The position numbers and the translations under genes were made by a program. The notes under the pieces were generated by a model that did no database searches, had not been told where the DNA came from, and worked only from the letters and a program-made list of their open reading frames with translations. From Wolbachia endosymbiont (group B) of Eucosma cana (GTDB lineage Bacteria; Pseudomonadota; Alphaproteobacteria; Rickettsiales; Anaplasmataceae): 64,000 nucleotides of DNA. Position 1 is the first letter of the stretch. Every line of letters begins with the position of its first letter. Of the stretch, positions 26,973-36,639 are shown in pieces. The stretch is from contig NZ_OX366334.1 in NCBI RefSeq assembly GCF_947250645.1, positions 744,001-808,000 on the forward strand, written 5' to 3'.

Positions 26973-27191
26973 TCATAAGCAATTTTTGCGTTCTACTCCC
27001 CAACGGCAGATTACACGATGGCAAGGCATCAAGTAGGCAATTGCATTTGTATCTGAAAATTTTTGAAACATTTGTTGCCAATCAGAAGTATCATTGTCAA
27101 ATTCGACAGCGCTTTTCTGTTTGTGAACTGCAACAACATTTTTAAATTTTCCGATGTCAATGCCAATAAAATTTTGATAAGACGTAATCAT
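26973..27191 (-). pseudogene. IS110-family transposase N-terminal remnant
   Basis: From ATG 27189-27191 the minus strand reads MITSYQNFIGIDIGKFKNVV and AVHKQKSAVEFDNDTS, the DEDD-domain start of IS110-type transposases (GIDIGK with the first catalytic Asp). After about 45 codons the frame runs into unrelated sequence and stops. The element's right part is missing. Confidence 0.65.
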
Positions 27192-27345
27192 AATAACTTC
27201 GATAGTTTTAATTGATTTAAGATTGTAAACGGGTGCATATTTATGTCCCACACAACTATTCAAACATATCGAGAGATGGGCTAGTGTACCTTGATCCGAA
27301 CGGTTATAATACCAATAGTTGGTCAGTCGCACACGCCCGTGATAG
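27192..27345 (-). mobile_element. Possible IS110 left-end non-coding region
   Basis: About 150 bases upstream of the IS110 transposase start stay open by chance but do not look coding. In IS110 elements this interval encodes the guide (bridge/seeker) RNA, so a fossil of that RNA may remain here. No secondary structure was computed. Confidence 0.3.
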
Positions 27346-27487
27346 CCCTATTTTCTTATAAAGATAGGACTATCTTCCCTCTTATCTTCTTTATATCATA
27401 TTTTTAACTTACAATAGTTGAAGATTAGGAGAAATAAATTCGTGCTTTTCAGTTAGTAGTATAGAGGAAAGAGGAAATAAATTTCTA

Positions 27488-27781
27488 TTGGAAAACGATA
27501 AGCCTTCAGGGCAACGTTGGAATTTAAAACACAAACCAATTTTAGAAAGGTTTAGCGTTACCCATGATTACAAAGTAGAAAATTATACTGATCAAAAGAT
27601 CACAAAATATGTTTTAGCAGAACACAACATTTACTATAAAAATGATTTAGAGCAGAAAGACTCAATACACGAATTAGAAAATCACATTTTAGTGTTTTAT
27701 CCAGGAGTACTGAAATGGCACGAACATCGACATTTGCACAGAAGTTGGAAAGATAGTCAAATAATATCTCTAATAAGTTAA
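27488..27781 (+). CDS. Hypothetical protein fragment
   Basis: 97 codons from a TTG start, with no ATG. The protein is polar and rich in His, Tyr and Lys (YVLAEHNIYYKNDLEQKDS, VLKWHEHRHLHRS). The frame stays open for several codons upstream of the TTG, so it may be a 3' piece of a longer gene. I do not recognise it, and it lies in a region of broken genes. Confidence 0.3.
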   Translation: MENDKPSGQRWNLKHKPILERFSVTHDYKVENYTDQKITKYVLAEHNIYYKNDLEQKDSIHELENHILVFYPGVLKWHEHRHLHRSWKDSQIISLIS

Positions 27782-27940
27782 GTACTTATATTTAGATCAT
27801 CATGTATTATATTGATAATAGGTTAAAATGTATGAAATAAAAAGAAAAGGACTTGCTTTCTCATGCTAAAAAAGACATGACTTGAATAGCAGCAGGTAAA
27901 TATAAGAAATTTGTCTGGCGCTAGGTTTGTGAGGTATGAA

Positions 27941-28310
27941 ATGAGTTTTAGCAAGAGTAAGTTTTTTAAAGAAGTATCAAGTAACGGATTTAAAAATATT
28001 AACAAAAAAAATGAAGAAGGAGAGACGATATTACATCAAGCAGTAGAAATCTCTGATTACAAAACAGTGAGGTTATTAATAAAAAAAGGGGCAGAGGTTA
28101 ATGCAAGAGATAAAAATGGTTATACACCACTACACTGTGCAGTATTCGCAAAAAGTTTAGAAAATGTAAAAGTGCTACTAAGGGAAGGAGCAGAAGTAAA
28201 TGCCACTCAATATGTTACTGGATGTACGCCACTGCAATCTGCATGCAAGATAGGAGGAGCAGGAGTTGAAATAATAAAAGATCTAGTAAAGGCAGGAGCT
28301 GCAAAGATGC
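27941..28310 (+). pseudogene. Ankyrin-repeat gene, 5' part only
   Basis: From ATG 27941 (MSFSKSKFFKEVSS) the frame encodes about three ankyrin units: GETILHQAVEISDYKTVRLL, GYTPLHCAVFAKSLENVKVLL and GCTPLQSACKIGGAGVEIIK. Near 28300 it runs into the antisense strand of a DUF2339-type gene, and its last 35 codons are antisense to that gene. The frame stops at 28408. The 3' part of the ankyrin gene is absent. Confidence 0.7.
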
Positions 28311-28818
28311 AAATGTATAAATCAGCAATACCTGCACCAGATAGTGCCTGCACAATTCGCATACCGTTAGCAAACTTAGGCCTAGTATGCACCCAATTTG
28401 CAGCATAAAGTAAACTAATGCCAAATATCAGACCTAGAATAATACGTACATTTGGCCCAAGTAGCCCTATTTCAATAGAATACTTAACCATAAAAAAGCC
28501 AGCAAGCGCTAAAGCGATAGCACCTATCCACACAGGCAAGCGAATGCCAAACTGTCGCTCAAAGTTCGATTGCTTTTTAGATTGAGTAGATTGCTCTGAT
28601 TCTCCATTTTTAGTAGCAAAAGTGTTTTTTTCGTCAAGTGTTGTATCATTAGTATGTTGCCATGGATTTTTATCTAGTACTATGCTACTTTTTAAGTTGG
28701 GTATAACATTTTTTTTCAGTAATTTGAACAGTTGGTCTTGTAATTTATTCACCTTACTATGTAAGTTGCAGATTTGAATAAGAAAGATCAGCAAAACAGT
28801 TACATAGATTACATCCAT
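28290..28818 (-). pseudogene. DUF2339-type membrane protein, N-terminal part
   Basis: From ATG 28816-28818 the frame gives a membrane anchor (VIYVTVLLIFLIQICNLHSK), a coiled and polar linker, and then RLPVWIGAIALALAGFFMVK with further helices and FANGMRIVQALSGAGIADLY. This pattern is typical of the large multi-spanning DUF2339 proteins, which are many hundred residues long. The match ends at about 28305, where it meets the antisense ankyrin fragment, so more than half the protein is missing. Confidence 0.6.
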
Positions 28819-29341
28819 AATTATAGATCCATTATTACCCTATGAGATGTTGTATAGAGATAATAAAGAAAGCATTAAGGAATATTGTAACAAGAGATTC
28901 ACTGCAAAATGGTAGCAAAAGCCAAAATTCTGGCAGGGGGCGTTAAACTAACATGTACATTGATAGGTTTCATAAGATATATATAACGTTTTTATTCACT
29001 TAACTCATTGTCAAGTCTCCATTTTATATCAATTTATTACTTTCTTTTTCGGTTTGATACGCTTTTTTGAGCATTCTCATTACAGAATTTGTACAAACAG
29101 CAGGCTCTTTTCTTGATGATTTTTAGGTATAATTATAAAGTCTTTTGTATTGGTTGCATCACTTTTGGTAAGTTCTTTTCATAGTTATTTGGGTCCAACA
29201 AAAAACAAGCTGATAAATCTACCTAATAATCTAACGCTAATATTTCTTTACTTGAATTCAATTCATTGGAGGATGATAGTTATGATACAATAAACACAAA
29301 GTAGTGCAAAATGATAGCAAAATTCCAAACAAACTCTTCTC
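28819..29341. other. Non-coding stretch, decayed sequence
   Basis: About 520 bases with frequent stops on both strands. A short minus-strand piece (SSRKEPAVCTNSVMRMLKKA, near 29060-29130) looks formerly coding but cannot be assigned. No repeats or RNA genes are seen. Confidence 0.4.
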
Positions 29342-29780
29342 GTGCGACCTGAAAGTCATGAAATCGTGATGGTTCAATCCCATCCGCCATAACATCTGGC
29401 TGAAATCGTTATCCACATTTTGTGAAATTGGCAACTTCACAGGTTCTAATTGAAAAATGGCTAAAACCCGTTGGATTAGAATTAAAGTCATCAAAGACAA
29501 GAATTGTACATACACTGAAATCCCTAAATGGGGAAAAGCCAGGATTTGATTTTCTTGGATTTTCAATAAGGCATTATCAAACACGTCAAAATAAGAGAGG
29601 TTACAAGTAAACCAAGTCGTAAATCTATAAGTCAACACTTGTTATCTATTAAACATAAGCTTAAAGAGTTGCAAGCAGCACCACAAGAAGCTGTAATAAA
29701 AGAGCTTAATCCAATAATTAGGGGTTGGAGCCAATATTATACCTCTGTAGTCTCAAGCAAGGTCTTTAACTTATTAAGGT
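29342..29780 (+). mobile_element. Group II intron relic, internally deleted and IS-truncated
   Basis: GTGCGACCTGAAAGTC at 29342 matches the GTGYG 5' consensus of group II introns. About 80 bases later the sequence is already in the 3' third of a reverse transcriptase/maturase ORF, so most of domain I and the ORF start are gone. The IS481 copy at 29781 removes the rest. Confidence 0.6.
29422..29780 (+). pseudogene. Group II intron reverse transcriptase/maturase fragment
   Basis: The frame reads LATSQVLIEKWLKPVGLELK, then KTRIVHTL and GFDFLGFSIRHY, the end of the RT domain. After a frameshift near 29605 the X/maturase domain follows (SISQHLLSIKHKLKELQA, NPIIRGWSQYYTSVVSSKVF). It is cut by IS481 at LLR. 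The YADD catalytic region is absent. Confidence 0.75.
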
Positions 29781-30916
29781 TGTAATAGTTTAGACTTGAT
29801 CTGACAGATTAACAAAGTAAGATAAAAATATAAATAAATTTTAAAGGAGTGTCAGATATGAGTAAAACACAAGAAAAAATACTAAAACCAAAGTTGGGGT
29901 TGCTAGAACTTGCAAAGCAATTAGGAAATGTATCACAGGCGTGTAGAGTAATGAAGGGATACATTTTACCGCTTCAAAGAGCTGTATGAAACAGGAGGGG
30001 AAAAAGCATTATACGAGATAAACAAAAGCAAACCATTACTTGCCAATAGAGTACCAAAGGATACAGAAGAAGCAGTAGTTAGTAGAGTTTCCAGCATATG
30101 GACAAGAAAGAGCAGCTAATGAATTAAAGAAAAAAGGAATTCTAATATCTGCTAGCGGCATAAGGTCAATATGGCAAACTCGAAAATTTTAAAAAGAGAT
30201 TGAAAGCCCTGGAAGCAAAGGTGGTCCAAGACGGTATAATTTTAACAGAGGAGCAAGTTGCTGCTTTAGAAAAAACTAAGGAACAAAAAGAAGCCAATGG
30301 CGAAATTGAGACACAACACCCTGGATACTTAGGTAGTCAAGATACCTATTATGTAGGCAATATCAAAGGTATTGTATCAACAAACTTTTATTGACACCTA
30401 CTCTAGAGTGGCTTTCGCTAAGCTTTATACGGAGAAAACTGCTATCACAGCTGCAGATCTTCTCAATATACCATTTTTTGATGAACAGAAAGTTCCATTG
30501 CTACGCATTTTAACTGATAGGGGTACAGAGTATTGTGGCAAACCAGGGAATCATGCGTACCAGTTATATTTGGGAGTAGAAAATATTGATCATTCTAGAA
30601 CCAAAGCTTATTCTCCACAGACTAATGGTATATGTGAAAGGTTTCATAGAACTATGCAAGATGAATGTTACAATATTATCTTCAGGAAAAAGATTTATAG
30701 TACTTTGGAGGAGCTTCAGTTAGATTGGCTGCATTCTTACAACAGAACTAGACCTCATTCCGGTAAGTACTGCTATGCAGACCTTTTTTGATAGTATGCA
30801 TATTGCTTACCAAAAAAATATTGATAACATTAAAATAGATTCTGATATCGGTTTTGACTTCGTCGATTCTTCTGTCAGTTAATTCATGCCTGTCAGATCA
30901 AGTCTAAACTATTACA
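29781..30916 (+). mobile_element. IS481-family element, complete ends, copy 2
   Basis: 1136 bp with matching termini TGTAATAGTTTAGACTTGAT and its complement. It interrupts the group II intron relic on the left and a phage recombinase gene on the right. The copy at 58290-59425 has the same length and appears identical. Confidence 0.9.
29858..30882 (+). pseudogene. IS481-family transposase, disabled (copy 2)
   Basis: ATG 29858 opens MSKTQEKILKPKLGLLELAK. The frame breaks at about 29951 (lost bases before [20 protein letters not shown]), again near 30090 and 30190, and again between NIKGI and YQQTFID. Smaller gaps lie before PFFDEQ and after GKYCY. The DDE residues themselves remain. Every copy in the window shares these lesions. 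Confidence 0.85.
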
Positions 30917-32175
30917 ACTAAATTATAAGACTGAAAATAATCCAGAGTCAAAATTATTGCTAGGAGTACAAGGATTAATCTCAGAATACGAATGTGCAAA
31001 GATAATGGAAAGAAGTCGAAGGGGAAAACTCCATGCAGCAAGGAAAGGGTGTATAAGTGTAATGGGCTTATGGATACCGCTATATAAAGCATGTAGTCAG
31101 AGAAGAAGCAAAGTTTGAAGTTGAAGAAGAGGAAGCAAAAGTAGTGCGTAAACTGTTTGAGTGGATAGGTCAGAGCTTAAAAGAAACTACAAGAAGGCAT
31201 ATTACTGCTCCAAAGGGCAGAAGAAATTGGCATTCAGGTACAGTGTGTAGAATGTTGAGGAATCCAGCATACAAAGGACAAGCAGCATTTGGTAAAACGA
31301 ATCAATAAAAAAAGAAGTGAGAGCAATATGGAAAGTGAGGAAAAAAAGTTATTCCATTTATCAAACTGAGAAAAAGAATTGGATTCATATAGAAATACCA
31401 AATATAGTTGAAATTTGATATAGTACAAGAGCAACTATCTGAAAATAGAAAAAGAGCAAGAATGCAACGAAGTGGGAGAAGGTACCTATTACAAGGGCTA
31501 ATGGTGTGTCAGTGTTGTAAATACATTTATTATGGAATGAGTAATGTTAAAGGAGGAAGAAGTTACTATCGATGCCCTGGAACGGATGCAAATCGTTTTG
31601 GTGGGAATAGAGTGTGTAACAGCAAATCAATACAAGTTGATATACTAGAAGAAGCAGTATGGGAAGAAGTAAAGATGGTACTCAAAGAACCAGAAGCAAT
31701 GACTAAGGAATATCAGCTCAGACTCGTGAAACATGAAAGTACAGAGGCAAAGGATGAACTTGAAAAGCGTGCAAATAAAATAGAACAAGGTATAGAAAGA
31801 TTAGCTTATGTATATGCAAGAGGTCATATAACGAAGGAAAAATATGACTTAGAAGTTGAGAGCATGGCAAAGGAGTTAAAAGGAATTAGAGATCAAAGGG
31901 AAGAAATGGTCGATGAAAAGAGGCTACAGAGGGAATTAGATTTTATCACAAGTAGTGTAGAAAGTTTTTCCTCTGAGGTTGAGTTGGAACTTAATCAGGC
32001 GGATTGGGAAACTAAACTTGATATAATAAGAAAATTAGTTCAACGCATTGAAGTTGATGATGATAACGTGCATGTAGTGTTTCGGCTGAAAGAACTCGCT
32101 CTCGAAAGGCAAAAAAAAAGTGTTCAACATTGTATCGGGAGTCCAGTGTCAAGTACTGGAATGACACCAGAACGA
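30917..32175 (+). pseudogene. Phage WO large serine recombinase, C-terminal relic 1
   Basis: The sequence begins inside the recombinase domain (SKLLLGVQGLISEYECAKIM, ERSRRGKLHAARKG) and carries frameshifts up to 31407. It then stays open through the zinc-ribbon (CQCCKYIYYG...YRCPGTD...VCNSKS) and the long coiled coil of the serine integrase family. The catalytic N-terminal serine domain is absent, removed at the IS481 insertion. The 3' end carries a palindromic repeat encoding GSPVSSTGMTP. A second relic is at 56964-58289. Confidence 0.8.
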
Positions 32176-33825
32176 ACTAATGGTAGTAAATTAAAAAAAA
32201 TATCTCTTATCATTCATGGACTGATTTGCTTTTGTTTTTTACTCTTCACTTTACTTGAATCAAATCCCTTCACTAAAATGCCAGGCATCGAAACAAATGG
32301 TCTTGGTTTTAATCCGATATTGCAGGATATAGGACTTGCTATTCATCCACCGGTATTATATTTGGGGTACCTTGGATTTAGCGTTCCTTTTTCGCTCTCT
32401 ATAGCTGGATTAATTTTAAATACTGAAGGAAATGTTTGGGCTAAAATTGTCAGGTCTTGGGTACTTATTTCTTGGTCGCTGCTCACTTTGGGCATCAGCT
32501 TGGGTAGCTGGTGGGCATATCGTGAACTCGGTTGGGGTGGATTTTGGTTTTGGGATCCAGTGGAAAACGTTTCTTTGATGCCGTGGCTAATTGCAGTGGC
32601 GCTGACACATTTGTTGCTCGTTGTACGAAATTTCAATACTTTAAGGAATTTTGCTATTTTACTTACGCTCATAACTTTTATATTGAGTGTGACTGGAACA
32701 TTTCTAGTCCGCTCAGGAATACTTACCTCAGTGCACACGTTTGCAGATGACCCAAGATATGGATTGTATATATTAGCTCTACTTGGTGTAATTACAGTCA
32801 GTAGTTTAGTAATATTTGTAGTGTTTACGAGAAAGAATCACACATCTTTCCAGTATTCGATATTGGAATCTGAAAAGAAATCTGCTACTCAAGTGACAGC
32901 GGGTAGAAGATTCTTTTCACGCCTTACGATGATGCTGATGAACAATTTATTATTCATCACTACCTTTTTCATCGTGTTCATTGGCACTTTATACCCTACA
33001 GTGCTTGAGTATTTAACCGGTGAATTAATTTCAGTTGGAGCACCATATTACAATTCTTTATTTAACTCTATTGCACTAGCTATTCTAGTGCTCACCATGA
33101 TAGGGCAATACTGCAGTTGGCAGGGAAATAGTCTATTGCCAATATTCCGTGAATATAGATTTTCATTTTGTAGTGCTGCAGCTATTTTGCCGTTTATCTT
33201 TCACATGGAGCTAATGATTGTGCTATCAATTACCATCTCCATAGCATTATTAATCTTTGTTTTAGAAGCATATAGTAAAAGAATTTGTTTATTTAAGGTA
33301 GCATTTGGTGGATCAATTTTATTAGCAAGAAGAGTTTCTAAGTCCTACTATGCAATGATGCTTGCTCATGCTGGAGTGGCAATTCTAGTGCTTGGTATAT
33401 CTTATTCAGTTGGTTGGCAGGAGAAAAAAGAAAACTACTTGGGAATAGGAGACAGCATAACAGTCAATAAATTTAAAGTTACTTTACGAAATATTGAGCT
33501 AATAAAAGAAAAAAATTTCCATGCAGTGAGGGGTACAATGGATATCAGGAATTTGCTGAATAATAAGATATTAGGTGAAGTAACTCCTGAATATAGATTT
33601 TACCTTGCGGAAGGTCAGAAAAATGCTGAAAGCAGTATCTACCACAATTTATTTTCTGATATTTATGTTGTAATTGGAGAGATTGATAAGAGTAAGAGCA
33701 AAATCGCAGCTAAAGTGCATTATAAACCAGGAATGTCTATAATTTGGCTTGGATCTTTTCTCATCGCCTTTGGTTCACTACTTGCTGCTTTTTCTTCTAG
33801 TAAAAAAGTAGCTCCTTCAGTATGA
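31408..33825 (+). CDS. ccmF: Fused ORF: recombinase C-terminus joined to truncated CcmF
   Basis: An 805-codon frame from TTG 31408. Codons 1-255 are the zinc-ribbon and coiled-coil end of a phage serine recombinase. After a palindromic repeat (GSPVSSTGMTP) the frame enters CcmF, the cytochrome c haem lyase subunit, at LIIHGLICFCFLLFTLLESN. About 540 residues of CcmF remain, including the haem-handling GGFWFWDPVENVSLMPWL motif (WWD type), many membrane helices, VRSGILTSVHTFADDP and the C-terminal periplasmic domain. Roughly the first 100-130 residues of CcmF are missing. Whether a CcmF product is made from an internal start is unknown. The fusion may be non-functional. Confidence 0.8.
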   Translation: MKFDIVQEQLSENRKRARMQRSGRRYLLQGLMVCQCCKYIYYGMSNVKGGRSYYRCPGTDANRFGGNRVCNSKSIQVDILEEAVWEEVKMVLKEPEAMTKEYQLRLVKHESTEAKDELEKRANKIEQGIERLAYVYARGHITKEKYDLEVESMAKELKGIRDQREEMVDEKRLQRELDFITSSVESFSSEVELELNQADWETKLDIIRKLVQRIEVDDDNVHVVFRLKELALERQKKSVQHCIGSPVSSTGMTPERTNGSKLKKISLIIHGLICFCFLLFTLLESNPFTKMPGIETNGLGFNPILQDIGLAIHPPVLYLGYLGFSVPFSLSIAGLILNTEGNVWAKIVRSWVLISWSLLTLGISLGSWWAYRELGWGGFWFWDPVENVSLMPWLIAVALTHLLLVVRNFNTLRNFAILLTLITFILSVTGTFLVRSGILTSVHTFADDPRYGLYILALLGVITVSSLVIFVVFTRKNHTSFQYSILESEKKSATQVTAGRRFFSRLTMMLMNNLLFITTFFIVFIGTLYPTVLEYLTGELISVGAPYYNSLFNSIALAILVLTMIGQYCSWQGNSLLPIFREYRFSFCSAAAILPFIFHMELMIVLSITISIALLIFVLEAYSKRICLFKVAFGGSILLARRVSKSYYAMMLAHAGVAILVLGISYSVGWQEKKENYLGIGDSITVNKFKVTLRNIELIKEKNFHAVRGTMDIRNLLNNKILGEVTPEYRFYLAEGQKNAESSIYHNLFSDIYVVIGEIDKSKSKIAAKVHYKPGMSIIWLGSFLIAFGSLLAAFSSSKKVAPSV

Positions 33826-34097
33826 TAAAATTTGCATTTTTTGGTAATTTAAACTTAAGCTAAGCAACACAACCTCGCGAGGGAATTTTCTCTTGTTGTA
33901 CAATAGGAGATAAAGATATATTTTCTAATGAAGAACTTACATGATATATGGAATCTTTTTCTAAAACTTTCTCAGGCCTTTTAAAATATCCCTGCTTAAT
34001 AGCGTCGTAGACAGAAGAACCACCAAGTATAATGCACCCCATAAACTAGACCAAAAAAAAATGGTTGATCCGAGTAGGAAGGTAAAGGGGTAAAAGT

Positions 34098-34382
34098 ATG
34101 GCAACAAAAAAATATGAACCAGAGTTAAAAGCAAAGATAGCTTTGGAAGCAATAAAAAATCAAAAAAGCACAGCTGAGATATGTAGTGAATATAAAATAC
34201 CATCAACAAATCTATATGATTGGCGTGATAGAGTATTGGCAAGGTTAAAAGACCTATTTGTTGAAGAAAGTGAAAGTGCGAGAAAACAAAGAATCTTAGC
34301 GCAAGAAATAGAAAGTTTACATAAAGTAATAGGAGAATTGACAGTGGAAAATAGCTATTTGAAAAAAAAATTACTGAAATAA
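34098..34382 (+). CDS. IS3-family transposase OrfA, copy 2
   Basis: Identical in predicted sequence to the OrfA at 6587-6871 (94 residues, helix-turn-helix plus leucine zipper, A9 shift site at the end). Confidence 0.9.
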   Translation: MATKKYEPELKAKIALEAIKNQKSTAEICSEYKIPSTNLYDWRDRVLARLKDLFVEESESARKQRILAQEIESLHKVIGELTVENSYLKKKLLK

Positions 34383-34450
34383 GCAAAAAAGATAGAGTAA
34401 GGTTTATAGAAAAAGATTCTGATCTGTCAATTAGGAAACAGGCTGATTTA

Positions 34451-35212
34451 TTGGGGATTTGCAGATCTAGCCTATATTATAGGCCTATAATTAATAACGA
34501 AAGTGAAGTAGCAAATTTGATTCAAGAAGTATATTTGGCTTCTGATTGCCGTTATGGATATCGTAAAATTACTGCTGAAATCATAGCGAGTGGAGTAGTA
34601 GTCAATCACAAAAAAATCTTAAGAATTATGAAAAAAATGAAGATTAGTGGGCTGTATTGTAGAAAAAGATGTAATACAAGTATTAAAGAAAAAAAGCATA
34701 AAATATATCCTTATTTACTCAAAGATTTGATTATTTGTAGAGTTAATCAGGTATGGGCTACTGATATAACATATATTATGGTAGAAGGTAAGTTTATCTA
34801 TTTTGTGGCAATAATGGACTTGTATAGTCGCTATATTATTGCTCATTCATTATCACCATATCTCGATGCTGGATTTTGCCTTTATACTCTCAAAGAAGCT
34901 CTAAAACAAGGTAAACCTGAGATTTTTAATAGTGATCAGGGGGTGCAGTTTACTAGCTACAACTTTATTATGGAATTAGAGCGTGCTAATATTAAAATCA
35001 GTATGGACCATAAAGGACGTTGCTTCGACAATATATTTGTTGAGCGCTTATGGAGAACTTTAAAGCAAGAAGCTATATATTATTATAGACCAAATAGTAT
35101 CAGAGATTTAAATCTTATAATAAATGATTTTGTTGCTTGGTATAACTATAGAAGGCGACATCAGACTCTACATTATAAAGTTCCTGCTGATCTTTATTAT
35201 CATAAACAGTAA
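34451..35212 (+). CDS. IS3-family transposase OrfB, copy 2
   Basis: Identical in predicted sequence to 5757-6518: DDE integrase core with WATDITYI, NSDQGVQFTS and VERLWRTLKQE. It lies in the -1 frame relative to orfA. Confidence 0.9.
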   Translation: MGICRSSLYYRPIINNESEVANLIQEVYLASDCRYGYRKITAEIIASGVVVNHKKILRIMKKMKISGLYCRKRCNTSIKEKKHKIYPYLLKDLIICRVNQVWATDITYIMVEGKFIYFVAIMDLYSRYIIAHSLSPYLDAGFCLYTLKEALKQGKPEIFNSDQGVQFTSYNFIMELERANIKISMDHKGRCFDNIFVERLWRTLKQEAIYYYRPNSIRDLNLIINDFVAWYNYRRRHQTLHYKVPADLYYHKQ

Positions 35213-36639
35213 ATGAATATATTGATAAATACTTTAAATGTGTGTCGACGTATTTATCAACATATTCATTTTAAAAATCGGATCACTTTGAAAAAAATGG
35301 TCTAGACAAATGGGTGCATTATAAAGCAAGCAGTTCTCACCTAACTCTTCTTTATAATTTTTAAACTTTTCCAATATTTCCTCCTTGTTACTCACTTCTA
35401 CTATAATTTTTCCTTCATCTTGGACATCAGGATACAATCTAGCATCTACTTTTCCCAAATCAGTATCAAAAGTCAGTACTATATTACCTATAATGTCAGT
35501 ATAATTTCTTATCCCACCTTCCGTTAAAATTTCTATCTCGCTTTCACCGATTGCTATCACGTCTCTTCGAAATTCTGTGCTTTCATCACTATTTGTGATT
35601 ATTGGAACCACGACTATACTACCACTTGAGTATTTCCAGTAGAAAGTCAAGTTGTCCATTTTTGCCTCTTTTACCTTACCAGTAGTTGCGTTTTTTGCAG
35701 CTTCCAAAAACCTTAGAGAATAATATATACAGCTTTTATGTGCTTCTTTCAGATTAGCTTTGTGGTATTTAAACTTCTCTAGTTTATCAATTACAATTAT
35801 ACTACTTAGAGTTTCAAGTACTGCACCTCTTTTTACCAAATTACATACTATGCGACTAGCAACTTCTATGTCCCTTTCAACTTGAAAAATCTTTAATTCA
35901 CTAATTCTTTTTATTACATAATCTGTAAAATTATACTTATTCTCATAAGTATTTTCATATATATTTCCCTCACAAGTAAGATTGAACCTTACCCCAGATT
36001 CTATAGCTTCATTCACAACCTGTTCTAGCTGATTTATGTCTTGAACTTCATCTAATTCACAAAAATATTCATCTGGATTTTGCCCATCTAGTAGAAAATC
36101 CTCCCCCCATAGATTTGCACTTTTGCACAAATACTTTTTTCCATTATAGTCAGTTTGTGTTTTTTTACGAAAAGTTCCATAAATAACGTCATCAGTTAAA
36201 AAGTACTCTTTAATATTAAGGTTGGGATTATTAACTGCAAATTCTATTGGGGTTTTACCTTTTTTATCCTTTATATCAAGATTAGCTCCTTTCCTTAGAA
36301 GCAATTTGATAATTGTATCACAATGACCAGAACGAGTAGCATAATGCAAAGGTGTTCTTCCTGTGTCGTCCTTTTCATTAGGATCAGCACCTGAATTCAA
36401 CAGTAAATCTATGCATTCTTCTGAATTGCTACATTCCATACTTGATAGAATATGCAGTATTGTCAGTTTAGATTCTCCTCTTTTAAGGTTGAGAATGGTT
36501 TTTAGATCTTGATTACTTTTATGATCTAGTAAAAATTTTTTAATTTTTTCAACATCGTTCTTATAATCCTTATAAGTAACATGTGGAAAGTCTTTAAAAG
36601 TACTTAAGAATTTTTTATTCAACTCCTTCTGACTCTCTG

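Larger units (their letters stand above)
34028..35323 (+). mobile_element. IS3-family element, copy 2
   Basis: 1296 bp, same ends as copy 1. It is flanked by AAG on both sides, the only IS3 copy here with a visible target duplication. It is inserted in an ankyrin gene. Confidence 0.92.

Noticed and set aside
29370-29395. GGTTCAATCCCATCC resembles a tRNA T-arm
   Set aside because: There is no acceptor or anticodon arm around it; it lies in the group II intron relic.
29258-29638. 126-codon minus-strand frame
   Set aside because: It is antisense to the group II intron RT fragment, whose plus-strand reading has clear family motifs.
34028-35323. Residues APICLDHFFQSDPIFKMN shared by two different proteins (35234 and 54184)
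   Set aside because: Not a shared domain: both C-termini are translated from the same IS3 end.
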